Position numbers and translations under genes: made by a program. A stretch of 55,459 nucleotides of DNA, from the IMG/VR virus record IMGVR_UViG_3300002334_000196, positions 1 through 55,459 of that record, one strand, 5' to 3'. How positions within the stretch are numbered: position 1 is the first letter of the stretch; each line of letters opens with the position of its first letter. The DNA is from a virus. This document shows, piece by piece, positions 32,586 through 40,945 of this stretch. The notes under the pieces are model-generated. The model worked only from the letters and a program-made list of their open reading frames with translations, ran no database searches and was not told the DNA's origin.

Positions 32586-33581
32586 TTAGAAGTTTTCAGA
32601 TACGAAATCCAACACAGCCTGTGCGTTGTCGCTGATCTTGGCAAGCATCTCACGGTTCTCACGCTCAATCTCACCGGCTGCATTCCATGCTTCGAAGTCG
32701 ATGAAGCTTTTGATTTCAGATGAGATCAGATCGCTAATGACGGATGGAGTCAGTGCGTCGAGTTCCCAAGAGGTATCACCAAATTCTCGCATGTAGGCTT
32801 TCGCACGACTATCGGTTACTTTTGTTGGGTTGGGTGGCGGACTGTACTTCTCAATCTGATCCATGTTCATGGCGATGCGGCGGATTTCAACCTCACATTC
32901 GGAAAACATGGAGACGCGCACTTGGTTGTCTCTTGTCATGTCGATGCCAGATGGATCGTGATCGCCAAGGTGAATCAAGACGGTACGCTTGCCTTCTGCT
33001 TCGGCAGCTTTAAATCGGTTGCCAGCGTCCCACTGCGCAGAGGCAGACATGTATCCTTTACAGGCCATGTACGGAACATCCCAAGTGTTGCATGGTCGCT
33101 CGATCACATTTGACAGAGCATCTTTCTCAACCCAGACTTCCACGTAGGTGTCTTGAGTTGCCCAGCGATCTTCGGAATAGGCATATTCAATACCATCGAG
33201 AACACTGGCTGGCTCGTCATTGTTGTATGGTAATTTACATTTGCGTCCACGATCTTCGATACGGTCGAACGGAATTTCACCTGCAAGGCGCGCGTCCGTA
33301 ATGATGCTGCCAAGGCGTTTGTATGATTGCTCAGTGTTTGGCAACCAAGCTTTCGCAATGAAGCGGTAATACAGCTGGCGCAGAGACAATTTGTAACCCT
33401 GCTTGCGATACTCTTCGATGAATACGTTTGCCCGGCTGATGATGTGCTGGTGGTCTTTGTTGAATTTCTTTGCAACGTAGACTTTGTTTGCAGGACCTAC
33501 CGGCTCGCCGCAATACCCACATTCAGATTCCATCGTCGGATCGTTCTCGTTACCACATTCACATTGGATGTATGTTGTCAT
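32586..33581 (-). CDS. Topoisomerase VI-A / Spo11-like protein with zinc ribbon
   Basis: A 331-residue protein. The first 25 residues hold a zinc ribbon (CECGN and CGYCGE). A winged-helix segment carries LSLRQLYYRF (Y71/Y72), which is where Spo11 and TopoVI-A have their catalytic tyrosine motif (RDxYY). A TOPRIM domain follows with VEKDAL (E152) and GDHDPSG (D207, D209). The ATPase partner (TopoVI-B) is not seen. Related phage proteins and the JetD nuclease of Wadjet share this layout. It may nick or cleave DNA. AGGA precedes the ATG. Confidence 0.7.
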   Translation of the reverse strand: MTTYIQCECGNENDPTMESECGYCGEPVGPANKVYVAKKFNKDHQHIISRANVFIEEYRKQGYKLSLRQLYYRFIAKAWLPNTEQSYKRLGSIITDARLAGEIPFDRIEDRGRKCKLPYNNDEPASVLDGIEYAYSEDRWATQDTYVEVWVEKDALSNVIERPCNTWDVPYMACKGYMSASAQWDAGNRFKAAEAEGKRTVLIHLGDHDPSGIDMTRDNQVRVSMFSECEVEIRRIAMNMDQIEKYSPPPNPTKVTDSRAKAYMREFGDTSWELDALTPSVISDLISSEIKSFIDFEAWNAAGEIERENREMLAKISDNAQAVLDFVSENF

Positions 33582-33597
33582 ATTTTTATTCCTGTGT

Positions 33598-33801
33598 TTA
33601 TGATTTGTTGATGTCTTTTAGGTTTTCCAATTCTGGGATGAATTGTTTTATGCATTCGCCGCCTTCGCCATACAATTCGTAGAACCGCTCGGCAAGTGGG
33701 CAACCCATAACGCCGTGTTCGCCAGTCATTGCTTCATTAGCATCGGTGCGGTCGTCGGTGACAAAGCCTTCGGTTTTATTTGCGTTCCATACGATGAACA
33801 T
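33598..33801 (-). CDS. Hypothetical protein, 67 aa
   Basis: The start at 33801 is a TAATG overlap with the upstream gene, with AAGGA just before. The N terminus is strand-like and the C terminus helical. Not recognised. Confidence 0.55.
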   Translation of the reverse strand: MFIVWNANKTEGFVTDDRTDANEAMTGEHGVMGCPLAERFYELYGEGGECIKQFIPELENLKDINKS

Positions 33802-34097
33802 TATTCTGATCCTTTTGCAAAGTTTCGATTGTTTTCTCGCCATTGCCTTGACCATGGAGTAAGAGATGTATGGCGGTGCGGGTATTGGGCTGGCTCCAGA
33901 TCGGTTGAGTGTCCACATTCAGGACAACCTACAACCACTTGTTCAGAGGGAATATGAAACGTGGTCTCTCGTGGTGAGAAATAACGCAGATCATCCCGGT
34001 CGACGAGCAGTAGCGCGCCACAACCTGATTTCTCGTTACCTTTGCCAGTGCAGTGCACTTCGACTTGGAAGGGGAGTGGTTTCTTTAGGACTTTCAT
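33801..34097 (-). CDS. Hypothetical protein with zinc-binding cysteines, 98 aa
   Basis: C16 and C26 together with CPEC near residue 58 suggest a zinc ribbon. It overlaps both neighbours (ATGA and TAATG). Confidence 0.6.
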   Translation of the reverse strand: MKVLKKPLPFQVEVHCTGKGNEKSGCGALLLVDRDDLRYFSPRETTFHIPSEQVVVGCPECGHSTDLEPAQYPHRHTSLTPWSRQWRENNRNFAKGSE

Positions 34098-34630
34098 GCT
34101 TTGCTCGCTTTGTGTTTTTCACGGATCGTGTGTTTTCGCCATTCCTCGGCGTTGGTAATCAGCAGGTCAAAATCTTTGAGTGTGCCGTTGGGAACGCGCT
34201 GCTGCATGTACTCACCAATGCGCGCTTGCTCCACGAGATTGTCGAAAGCTTTTAGTTTCGGTGCCGGGATGTGTTTTTGGATCGCAGAAATTACAGTGTC
34301 CACATAAGAGTTGTTCGAGAGGTTGTATCGGTTGGTGCCATCATAATGTTTACGCAATGAAACAATGTCTATGAACGCAACGTGACTGCTGCGCGGTTTA
34401 TTGGCTGAATGAAGACGCTTGTTTAATTGAGTGACTGATCTATTATAGCGCTTGAGCACGGTCTCCAAATCATTCTTTCCCTGAACCAATTGTAATGAAT
34501 CTTTCAGGTGTTGTGGGCCGTGTTGTGGCATATATAAGAGTTCGGGTTTAACCAACGCAACCTGATCGTAAGCAGAAACGATGCTGAGATACTCTTTGAT
34601 TAGCTGGTCAATTATCTCTTTGTCAGTCAT
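34094..34630 (-). CDS. Hypothetical protein, 178 aa
   Basis: First gene of the long minus-strand operon that runs left from the divergent control region. AAAAGG precedes the ATG at 34630. Largely helical. No family recognised. Confidence 0.6.
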   Translation of the reverse strand: MTDKEIIDQLIKEYLSIVSAYDQVALVKPELLYMPQHGPQHLKDSLQLVQGKNDLETVLKRYNRSVTQLNKRLHSANKPRSSHVAFIDIVSLRKHYDGTNRYNLSNNSYVDTVISAIQKHIPAPKLKAFDNLVEQARIGEYMQQRVPNGTLKDFDLLITNAEEWRKHTIREKHKASKA

Positions 34631-35329
34631 ATTTGTAGCCTTTTGTAAACAGTCATTGCATCTCATGTAACATTGGTTTGAGTGGATGTAAAACTGAAAT
34701 GATTGTTATGGTTAATTTTTCTTTGAGCCGTTCGTAAATAATCCTTGACGAGGGGCTGTCTATGTGTCAGGCTGATTGTTAGGACGAATCCGTTAAGCAA
34801 CCCTAATGTGTTGTGATTTGTCCTCTTCTCCTGGATTGAGCGATTGCTCTCCGATTGAGGTTTTAGGCACTGCTTAGAGCATTATGTGCCTGAAATAAAC
34901 AAGGCGTACATCGAAAAACACAGATTTGTGTCAGATATTCAGCCTTATTTGAGAGAAGAAACCTTACTGAGCCCCAAAGAGGGCGTTAAAAACCAAATAA
35001 TCAAATATCGACCCAAAACGCCTATATAGAGAGTAATTTTATTTACTTGTCTGTCTACGTTTGTCTTAAATAATATTATTCCCTAATAGCAATGTAGTAC
35101 ATTACCATCATTATTATGTATTCTTTATATATAAATTAAAAAAGGTATAAGAAAGGGGAGTTTTCTCCCGATCCCCTTGATAAATTTCTCAGAAAATCGT
35201 GTTAGAAATCGTGTTTTTTCTTGACACACGGCACTGATAATTGACACAACTCTTTCGAAATGGGAGTTTTCAGCCATTTATCTGTGTCAAATATGATTCT
35301 GAGTAAATTGTTGCTTTATTTCCCTCATC
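34631..35329. other. Divergent AT-rich control region without genes
   Basis: No convincing ORF in about 700 bp between the leftward operon and the rightward packaging genes. It holds a hairpin AGGCAC/GTGCCT (34865-34891) with an inner TGCT/AGCA stem, and an inverted repeat AAGGGGA/TCCCCTT (35153-35178) around GGGAG-TTTT-CTCCC. A short direct repeat AAATCGTGTT occurs near 35193-35216, and TTGACACA motifs lie at 35221-35290. It probably contains divergent promoters and perhaps regulatory sites. Confidence 0.55.
35221..35290. promoter_or_regulatory. Three TTGACACA motifs (two direct, one inverted)
   Basis: Copies at 35221-35228 and 35241-35248 (direct, 20 bp apart) and TGTGTCAA at 35283-35290. 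They lie in front of the RuvC-like gene and could be -35 boxes or protein-binding sites. Confidence 0.4.
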
Positions 35330-35863
35330 ATGGTTAACTACAACATGGAAACAAAACCCACATTCATTGGTATCGATCCGGGAGCACACGGTGCGCTGGC
35401 GTTCATCAATCCAAATACATTAGTGATGGATATTCATGACATGCCCATGATCCCGGTAGGAAAGTCAAAGAAGAGAAATGAAGTGGATGGTCGAGCGATC
35501 TATAATATGCTCCCTCCAGAAGGCGATGTCGTTGCTTACATTGAGGATGTCTGGTCGATGCCACATGATGGACACGTAGGCGCATTCAATTTTGGCGACC
35601 GGTACGGATTGGTGCGGGGGGTGATGATGGCGTCAGATGTCGAACTCTTTAGAACGCGCCCACAGTCATGGAAGTCGAAGATGGGATGCCCAGCGAGTAA
35701 GACAGGGGCCCGAAATCTAGCAATGAAGCTCTTCCCTGACTTTGAAGAGACGTTCAAACGGGTAAAAGATGATGGTAGGGCGGAAGCGGCTATGATCGCG
35801 CTCTTTGGTCTCTTATCACATGGAATACGGCTTAGAGGGCCTTTAAAACGCTTTGAGAGCTGA
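35330..35863 (+). CDS. RuvC-like Holliday junction resolvase
   Basis: A 177-residue RuvC-fold nuclease. Motifs are IGIDPGAHGALA (D in strand 1), YIEDVW (E in strand 4) and VKDDGRAEAAMIA (C-terminal aspartate pair). It should cut branched DNA before packaging. Two starts are possible, ATG at 35330 or at 35345; neither has a clear ribosome binding site. It leads the terminase genes, which fits a role in resolving replicative DNA. Confidence 0.85.
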   Translation: MVNYNMETKPTFIGIDPGAHGALAFINPNTLVMDIHDMPMIPVGKSKKRNEVDGRAIYNMLPPEGDVVAYIEDVWSMPHDGHVGAFNFGDRYGLVRGVMMASDVELFRTRPQSWKSKMGCPASKTGARNLAMKLFPDFEETFKRVKDDGRAEAAMIALFGLLSHGIRLRGPLKRFES

Positions 35864-35880
35864 GCCATTCCAACAAAATC

Positions 35881-35909
35881 TTTACAAACATGGTTAATTT
35901 TGCGATAAT
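35881..35909 (+). promoter_or_regulatory. Sigma70-like promoter before the terminase genes, with GGTTAAT in the spacer
   Basis: TTTACA, a 17-nt spacer containing ATGGTTAATTTTGC, then GATAAT. It lies 31 nt before the small terminase ATG. Confidence 0.6.
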
Positions 35910-35940
35910 CCATCGGTAACAACCCGGCACTGGATATCTC

Positions 35941-36540
35941 ATGAGTAATGCTAAAACACCAAATAGACCGAAACAACTCCCTTTACCAGAGGTACCATTA
36001 GCGAACGCACGCCACGAAATGTATGCGCAGAATTTATCTGTGGGTATGGAGCAGGCTCCAGCATACATCGGTGCCGGATTTTCACAGACAGGTTCAGGGG
36101 CATCTCGTACAGCAAATTATCCAGAAGTAAAACAGCGCATAGTGTGGTTGCAAAAGTCAATGGCACAGAACCGCCATGCTCTGATCATGCACCAAGCGAA
36201 TGAAATTGGTGACGTGGATACAATCACAGCGATCCAAGAACTCAAAATCACAAAAACATATCTTCTCGCCCACCTGATGCACAACGTTGTGCTGGCTCAA
36301 GAAGTTGGACAGATATCTGCATCGAACAAAGCGATTGCTATGCTCTGGGCTGTGCTGGAAGAAGGAACAACTCGGGACCCTGATGGAAGACGAAACGACA
36401 ACAAACTACCAGATACCACATCCATTGGAATGATATTAGATTTCGCGAGAGAGATGAGTCAGAAACCAAAAGTAAACATCGTAGCTGCAGACGACATTGG
36501 TTTTACTGAGGATGCAGATTTGAAAGATGCAACTGAATAA
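35941..36540 (+). CDS. terS: Terminase small subunit
   Basis: A 199-residue protein with an N-terminal HTH-like region RHEMYAQNLSVGMEQAPAYI, as common in small terminases (recognition of phage DNA for packaging). A helical oligomerisation region follows. It is directly coupled to the large subunit by TAATG. The assignment rests on both sequence character and this position. Confidence 0.75.
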   Translation: MSNAKTPNRPKQLPLPEVPLANARHEMYAQNLSVGMEQAPAYIGAGFSQTGSGASRTANYPEVKQRIVWLQKSMAQNRHALIMHQANEIGDVDTITAIQELKITKTYLLAHLMHNVVLAQEVGQISASNKAIAMLWAVLEEGTTRDPDGRRNDNKLPDTTSIGMILDFAREMSQKPKVNIVAADDIGFTEDADLKDATE

Positions 36541-38270
36541 TGGTACAACCACTTCCCCATGATCAGAGAAAGATCATTCGAGGCGCGATCAAAACGCTCG
36601 CAGATCAAAAAGATCACCTTGAAGATTGTCTCTACAAAAAATTGAAACCAGATGCGTACTTAACAGAAAAGTTAACTACACTCCTGGGTACGTCTTCTGT
36701 TACAGGGCAGTTGAAAGCTCTCGAACAAATGCATGCCACAACTGAGAAAGGCTACATGGACCATCTAAAATTGCTGGCACCAAACGATCTCACTGCCTAT
36801 GCTGAATATATGGTACCGGATGAACCACCAGCCGACCACCACGTCTGGCTATGTGAACAGCTTATGAAGATGGAGCGCCGGGAAGAAGGCTTCATGAGAA
36901 TGTCAATTTCCATGGCTCCGGGACATGCAAAGTCAGAGTACGGATCACGGCGCTTTCCATCGTGGTATATAGGAAGAAACCCAAGACATAAATATCTTCA
37001 AGGGGGACACACCCAGGCATTCTGCGAAAGCGAATTTGGTAAACCAACCAGAGCGATGGTGGATAGTCAAAGGTACAGAGATGTATTTCCAGATGTCGAA
37101 CTGACAAAAGATACCAAAGCTGCTGGAACATGGGCGGTCACAACCGGTGCTAAATATTATACAAAAGGCGTGGGCGTGGGCATCGCTGGCTTCCGTGCTA
37201 GTTGTGCCGGTATTGATGATCCATTCGCATTGAGAAAAGATGCAGAGAGCCCTACAACACGTCAAGAAGTATGGGACTGGTTCTCTGCTGATTTCACAAC
37301 CAGACTACTCCCACATGCTCCGCTATTTTTGATTATGACGCGGTGGAACAATGATGATCTTGCAGCACGTATTGAAGATATGAATAAAGAGGGTAGAGGC
37401 CTTCCTTGGAATATCATCAACGTGCCAGCAATATGTATCGATGAAGAAAATGATCCAATGGGAAGGAAATTGAACGAACCGCTATGGCCTGATTTCTACA
37501 CATACGAAATTTTGATGAACTTGAAAGCTACTCTCGAATCACGAGATTGGAATTCTCTGTACATGGGCAACCCTGTGGATGAAGAAGGCAACGTGATAAA
37601 TCTTTCTTGGTTCGGTCGATACGAAAGATTGCCAGATAGAAGAGAATGGAAGAAAATATTGCTGTCAGTAGATACAGCCAACAAGAAAAATGAGCGTGCG
37701 GATTTCACATCAATTGGTGTGTGGATTGAGACCAAGGATGGACAGCATTACCTCGCCTACATCAAGAGAGAAAAATTAGAATTCAATGAGCTTGTCAAAA
37801 CAATAAACACTGTTGGTACGGCATGGAATGTTGATGCTGTGTTGGTGGAAGACAAAGGATCAGGGACCCAATACATTCAGACACAAGGCAAGGGTCAAGG
37901 ACCACATCCAGTGATTGCAATCAGTACCAACAACAACTCCAAAGAGTTCCGTATGGATGGTGCCACCCCAATGATTGAGGGAGGGTTAGTGAACCTACCG
38001 GTGCGTGCTGAGTGGTTACCTGACTATGAATTAGAACTTGTTTCATTTCCTTTCGGGAAAAATGACGACTCAGTAGACATGACAAGTCAATACCTAAATC
38101 ATGTTAAGGTTAAGATTTCTGGCACCACCAAGAAAATGAAGCGCGGAGGCGCTGACACATCTGGGGTAAAAAAAGATATCATCAAGAGAATTGGAGAAGA
38201 TATCCTGGCCAAGAGAGAGGGAAAAGAGCTCCATCCCGTAGCACAAGCGATCCTCGACGCCTCTAAATAG
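36540..38270 (+). CDS. terL: Terminase large subunit
   Basis: A 576-residue packaging motor. The ATPase part has a variant Walker A in MAPGHAKSE (near residue 125), a Walker B-like CAGIDDP and a coupling segment LIMTRWNNDD. The C-terminal RNase H-fold nuclease shows LSVDTANK and ADFTSIGVW, plus a late acidic DSVDM. It cleaves concatemers and pumps DNA into the procapsid. The gene is followed by a strong terminator. Confidence 0.93.
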   Translation: MVQPLPHDQRKIIRGAIKTLADQKDHLEDCLYKKLKPDAYLTEKLTTLLGTSSVTGQLKALEQMHATTEKGYMDHLKLLAPNDLTAYAEYMVPDEPPADHHVWLCEQLMKMERREEGFMRMSISMAPGHAKSEYGSRRFPSWYIGRNPRHKYLQGGHTQAFCESEFGKPTRAMVDSQRYRDVFPDVELTKDTKAAGTWAVTTGAKYYTKGVGVGIAGFRASCAGIDDPFALRKDAESPTTRQEVWDWFSADFTTRLLPHAPLFLIMTRWNNDDLAARIEDMNKEGRGLPWNIINVPAICIDEENDPMGRKLNEPLWPDFYTYEILMNLKATLESRDWNSLYMGNPVDEEGNVINLSWFGRYERLPDRREWKKILLSVDTANKKNERADFTSIGVWIETKDGQHYLAYIKREKLEFNELVKTINTVGTAWNVDAVLVEDKGSGTQYIQTQGKGQGPHPVIAISTNNNSKEFRMDGATPMIEGGLVNLPVRAEWLPDYELELVSFPFGKNDDSVDMTSQYLNHVKVKISGTTKKMKRGGADTSGVKKDIIKRIGEDILAKREGKELHPVAQAILDASK

Positions 38271-38285
38271 CAGCGAGATTTTCGT

Positions 38286-38326
38286 GTTTGTTAACCTTAA
38301 TTAGTAGGGTTAACAAACGATTTTTT
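38286..38326 (+). terminator. Terminator behind terL, overlapping a GTTAAC palindrome
   Basis: GTTTGTTAACC (38286-38296) pairs perfectly with GGTTAACAAAC (38308-38318) around an 11-nt loop and is followed by TTTTTT (38321-38326). The stem contains the palindromic element GTTAACCTTA-N5-TAGGGTTAAC. Confidence 0.75.
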
Positions 38327-38443
38327 CCCCGGCGAAAATCTACTATTAACCTTAACAAACGATTTTACTTGACATGAAAATTAACCACAAATCCAATTGT
38401 ATATCTCTGTGGTAACTGACATACCACACAAAATCCCGTGATT

Positions 38444-38544
38444 TCCTTAGAACAAGCACTGTCATTTTCTTAGAACTAATCCTCTAAGTTACTGATTTTG
38501 CTTGTCTTTATTTTTGATCTAAGAGTTTGCACATTTTCTTAGAA
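38444..38544 (-). promoter_or_regulatory. Three TTCTTAGAA-type operator sites
   Basis: Sites at 38444-38452 (TCCTTAGAA, one mismatch), 38467-38475 and 38536-38544. All have the T-rich flank on the same side, so in promoter terms they point leftward. No leftward gene follows within reach, so they may only bind a regulator. The rest of 38327-38732 has no gene. Confidence 0.45.
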
Positions 38545-38732
38545 CTCCTTAACAAAACGGTTAAATACAAATGAGAACTCAAAACACATGTGTGTTATGC
38601 CCACACCACACATTTTAGGAGGCAGTAGGGACCCTGCGAGTTTCAAACATGGGGTGGGTCTATTGATCGAAAACCAGAATTAGGAATCGGTTCACGCTTG
38701 CTCCCAGGGGGCATATATGCTATTTAAAATTC

Positions 38733-39032
38733 ATGCAAATCTTAGGTAAATCAATTGAAGAATATGATCGAATGCAAACCATCGACGCAAAGAAACAGCA
38801 CTGGTGGAAAAAGCTGTGGCATGTCAAAAATAGAAAAGTGATGCCACTCTATGGGTACAGATTAAAGCAGCAAGAAATCGCCAAGGAATTATTTGACAGA
38901 TCAAATTATATTCAGGACGCTTCAAGGCATTTCGATCAGGAGAATTTTGAGTTTGTTTTGGGTCAATGCTGTACGGCTGCACTGGATAGCTCAGCAGTGA
39001 TAGAGGATGAGTTGAGGAGTAATCCGGCTTGA
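38733..39032 (+). CDS. Hypothetical protein, 99 aa
   Basis: Uncertain gene in an otherwise non-coding stretch. No ribosome binding site is visible at the first ATG. The product has HWWKKLWH near residue 23 and a helical C terminus. Codon pattern is plausible but not conclusive. Confidence 0.4.
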   Translation: MQILGKSIEEYDRMQTIDAKKQHWWKKLWHVKNRKVMPLYGYRLKQQEIAKELFDRSNYIQDASRHFDQENFEFVLGQCCTAALDSSAVIEDELRSNPA

Positions 39033-39156
39033 GCTGAAAGAAAGAAAAAAGATTTCATGCTTGCTTGCTTGGCGAGCTCTCGGCGCGCAGCGCGGAAGAA
39101 GAAATTTTTCTGCTTGACGGCTTTTTGCGGCTCGCCGTGTTTCTGCGTGCAGCATG

Positions 39157-39408
39157 GTTAACGGACTTGGTGAAAAAAGATGGTTAACAAATCGTTAAAA
39201 AACGTGGTTAACAAAATCTTAACGTTAACCAGTTAACGATTCGTTAAGGTTAACGAAATGTGAATTTCATCTTTTGTTAACTTAGTCTGGAAACGATTTG
39301 TTGTCAATCGTTAACCAATGTTCATCATAATTATTAAGGTTAACGTTTTGCAAAATTAAACATTTGTTAACCTTACGAATTAAGGTTAACGTGTGAAATT
39401 ACGTTAAC
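39157..39408. repeat. Cluster of twelve GTTAAC palindromes, candidate origin or binding array
   Basis: Exact GTTAAC occurs at 39157, 39183, 39207, 39224, 39232, 39249, 39276, 39310, 39339, 39366, 39385 and 39403. Twelve copies in 252 bp compares with about one per 4 kb by chance. The last pair-wise element is GTTAACCTTA-N5-TAAGGTTAAC (39366-39390). No ORF lies here. Directly adjacent are three 31-bp iterons. Confidence 0.75.
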
Positions 39409-39503
39409 GGAAAATTAACCATACCAAAATTTTGTTGGTCGAAAAATTGACAGACCGATTTTTATGTGAGTGGAAAATTTCCACACGAAAATTTTGAACC
39501 GGC

Positions 39504-39596
39504 AAAAAATTCACACGCAACTTTTATGTATTCGAAAAAATTCACACGCAACTTTTATGCACTCGAAAAAATTCACACGCAACTTTTATGTGCTAG
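39504..39596 (+). repeat. Three tandem 31-bp iterons
   Basis: Copies at 39504-39534, 39535-39565 and 39566-39596 share AAAAAATTCACACGCAAC followed by TTTTATG and differ only in the last bases. Degenerate copies seem to precede them (about 39440-39503). Period of 31 bp is close to three helical turns. AT-rich iterons next to a palindrome array resemble replication origins or partition sites of phages and plasmids. Confidence 0.8.
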
Positions 39597-39649
39597 GTAA
39601 AATTTTTTCTGAACATTAACGCTCTATAAACCAACTAAAACGAATCGGC

Positions 39650-39682
39650 TTGTGTTCTAAGAAAATAACGACTATGTATAAT
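39650..39682 (+). promoter_or_regulatory. Promoter with TTCTAAGAA core before the accessory gene cluster
   Basis: TTGTGT (39650-39655), the TTCTAAGAAAATAACG block (39655-39670), then either TATGTA at 17 bp or a perfect TATAAT at 39677-39682. Shares its upstream half with the promoter at 26056-26084. Confidence 0.55.
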
Positions 39683-39709
39683 GCAACGAAACAAAACCTG
39701 GATGTGAAC

Positions 39710-39898
39710 ATGAAACGACGAATTAGACCAGCAGAAGAATGCATGAACCCAGATTATTGCGATAGCCGTTTCTATATGGAAGGCTTTAACAAGGGCTATG
39801 CATGGGATAAACTTTCAAGCCCGAGTCATTTATACAACCCGGAGGAAAAAACGCTTTACCGTTTAGGTTTTGCTGATGCAAGGGAGTCAAGGGTATGA
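39710..39898 (+). CDS. Small protein, 62 aa, paralogue of the next gene
   Basis: The start at 39710 is chosen because GGATG lies upstream and earlier ATGs overlap the promoter. The product has RF-YMEGFNKGY and ends LYRLGFADAR, similar to the neighbour at 39895. First gene behind the TTCTAAGAA promoter. Confidence 0.5.
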   Translation: MKRRIRPAEECMNPDYCDSRFYMEGFNKGYAWDKLSSPSHLYNPEEKTLYRLGFADARESRV

Positions 39899-40098
39899 AT
39901 GACTCCTGCAAATTATCAAGAGATTTTGATCCTGCAAATGTGGGAAATAAATTATATATGCGAGGCTATAAACTAGCCTTAAAAACATCGTGGTATGACA
40001 TTCCAGACACTTGGAACAAATACCAGATTGCAGACTACGAATCCGGTTTCATTGCCGGGCGTCTATTTAGAAACCCAAACCTAAAGAAAACAACATGA
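39895..40098 (+). CDS. Small protein, 67 aa, paralogue of the previous gene
   Basis: ATGA overlap with the upstream gene. LYMRGYKLALK and YESGFIAGR align with the previous protein, which suggests a tandem duplication. Function unknown. Confidence 0.6.
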   Translation: MNDSCKLSRDFDPANVGNKLYMRGYKLALKTSWYDIPDTWNKYQIADYESGFIAGRLFRNPNLKKTT

Positions 40099-40295
40099 GA
40101 AATCTTTTAATTGCACTACTAGTAATTGCGCCAAGTGTTGCGCTTGCCGATTCGTCTATCAATTCGCATAAATGTGTATTTCACTTCAAGACAATTGAAG
40201 GCTATACAATTTGTATCACTGGCGCGCCTTCGGGAGGCGAGAAAACAAAGTCAGATGCGCAAGAACCGAAACAGCATTTTAAAGTAGAAGGCTAA
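40095..40295 (+). CDS. Small exported protein, 66 aa
   Basis: A classical signal peptide (about residues 1-19, cleavage after VALA). The mature part has two cysteines (C27, C39) that might form a disulphide. It overlaps the gene upstream by ATGA. Unknown function. Confidence 0.6.
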   Translation: MRNLLIALLVIAPSVALADSSINSHKCVFHFKTIEGYTICITGAPSGGEKTKSDAQEPKQHFKVEG

Positions 40296-40298
40296 TTC

Positions 40299-40478
40299 AT
40301 GTTAAATGAAGTACAATGTCACGAATTTGATCAACTAATGTTTAAACGTGGTTATGGCATGAGTCATAATTCGTTTATGGATATTGTTGTCGAATTCAAA
40401 GGAAAAGTGATTCATATAGCTGAATCAATTGAGGCGGCAAGGCCATGGGTAAAAGCGCATTATTGGGCTAATCATTAG
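40299..40478 (+). CDS. Small hypothetical protein, 59 aa
   Basis: GAAGG precedes the ATG, and the gene lies three bases behind its neighbour. The product ends in PWVKAHYWANH. Alpha-beta pattern. Not recognised. Confidence 0.55.
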   Translation: MLNEVQCHEFDQLMFKRGYGMSHNSFMDIVVEFKGKVIHIAESIEAARPWVKAHYWANH

Positions 40479-40483
40479 CCTTT

Positions 40484-40525
40484 TGTTAATACCTCAATGC
40501 TAAATTCTAACCATCGAAACAACAA
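40484..40525 (+). promoter_or_regulatory. Diverged copy of the 42-bp promoter-like block
   Basis: Aligns with the blocks at 40890-40931 and 41794-41835: TCAATGCTAAATTC then ATCGAAACAACAA. It is less conserved but in the same position before a gene. Confidence 0.4.
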
Positions 40526-40539
40526 CAGGAAACAACATT

Positions 40540-40884
40540 ATGATTTTGACACCAGAACAACAGGACGCCAAGCGCGCCGAAATTCTTTCTTTTATCGATA
40601 AGCAAGGCGCAAAATTTGTGAGCGTATTCTTCAAAAAGAAGAATGGCGATATGCGCACAATGGTTTTCAATCCAAAGGCTGTCAAGAATGCAGCCAAGGG
40701 CGACAAAGCAACAGAGAAAGGCAAACGCCAGATTGCAACACGCAAGGCGAACAACCCACAACTGTACAACTTGTATGAACACAACAACGAAACAGGCTTG
40801 ACTGATTTTAACCGCATGCGTTGCTTTGATATGCATAAAGTTCATCGTATCAAAGGCGGTGGTGAAGAAATATTATTTTCTTAA
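40540..40884 (+). CDS. Hypothetical protein, SH3-like fold suspected, 114 aa
   Basis: AGGAAA precedes the ATG. The sequence KKKNGDMRTMVFNP and the later RMRCFDMHKVHRIK resemble small phage proteins said to have an SH3-like barrel. The function of that family is unknown. Basic, so possibly nucleic-acid binding. Confidence 0.6.
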   Translation: MILTPEQQDAKRAEILSFIDKQGAKFVSVFFKKKNGDMRTMVFNPKAVKNAAKGDKATEKGKRQIATRKANNPQLYNLYEHNNETGLTDFNRMRCFDMHKVHRIKGGGEEILFS

Positions 40885-40889
40885 CCCTT

Positions 40890-40931
40890 TGGTAAGATTT
40901 GAATGCTATATTCATCTTATCGGAACAACAA
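40890..40931 (+). promoter_or_regulatory. 42-bp promoter-like block, copy A
   Basis: Starts TGGTAAGATTTGAATGC, has TATATTCATC, and ends CGGAACAACAA. It differs from copy B (41794-41835) at only two of 42 positions. A TATATT resembles a -10 box, but no good -35 is seen. Confidence 0.55.
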
Positions 40932-40945
40932 AACGAGGCAAGATT

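Noticed and set aside
39504-39596. CRISPR-like array
   Set aside because: The 31-bp units are directly adjacent with no spacers, so they are iterons, not a CRISPR array.
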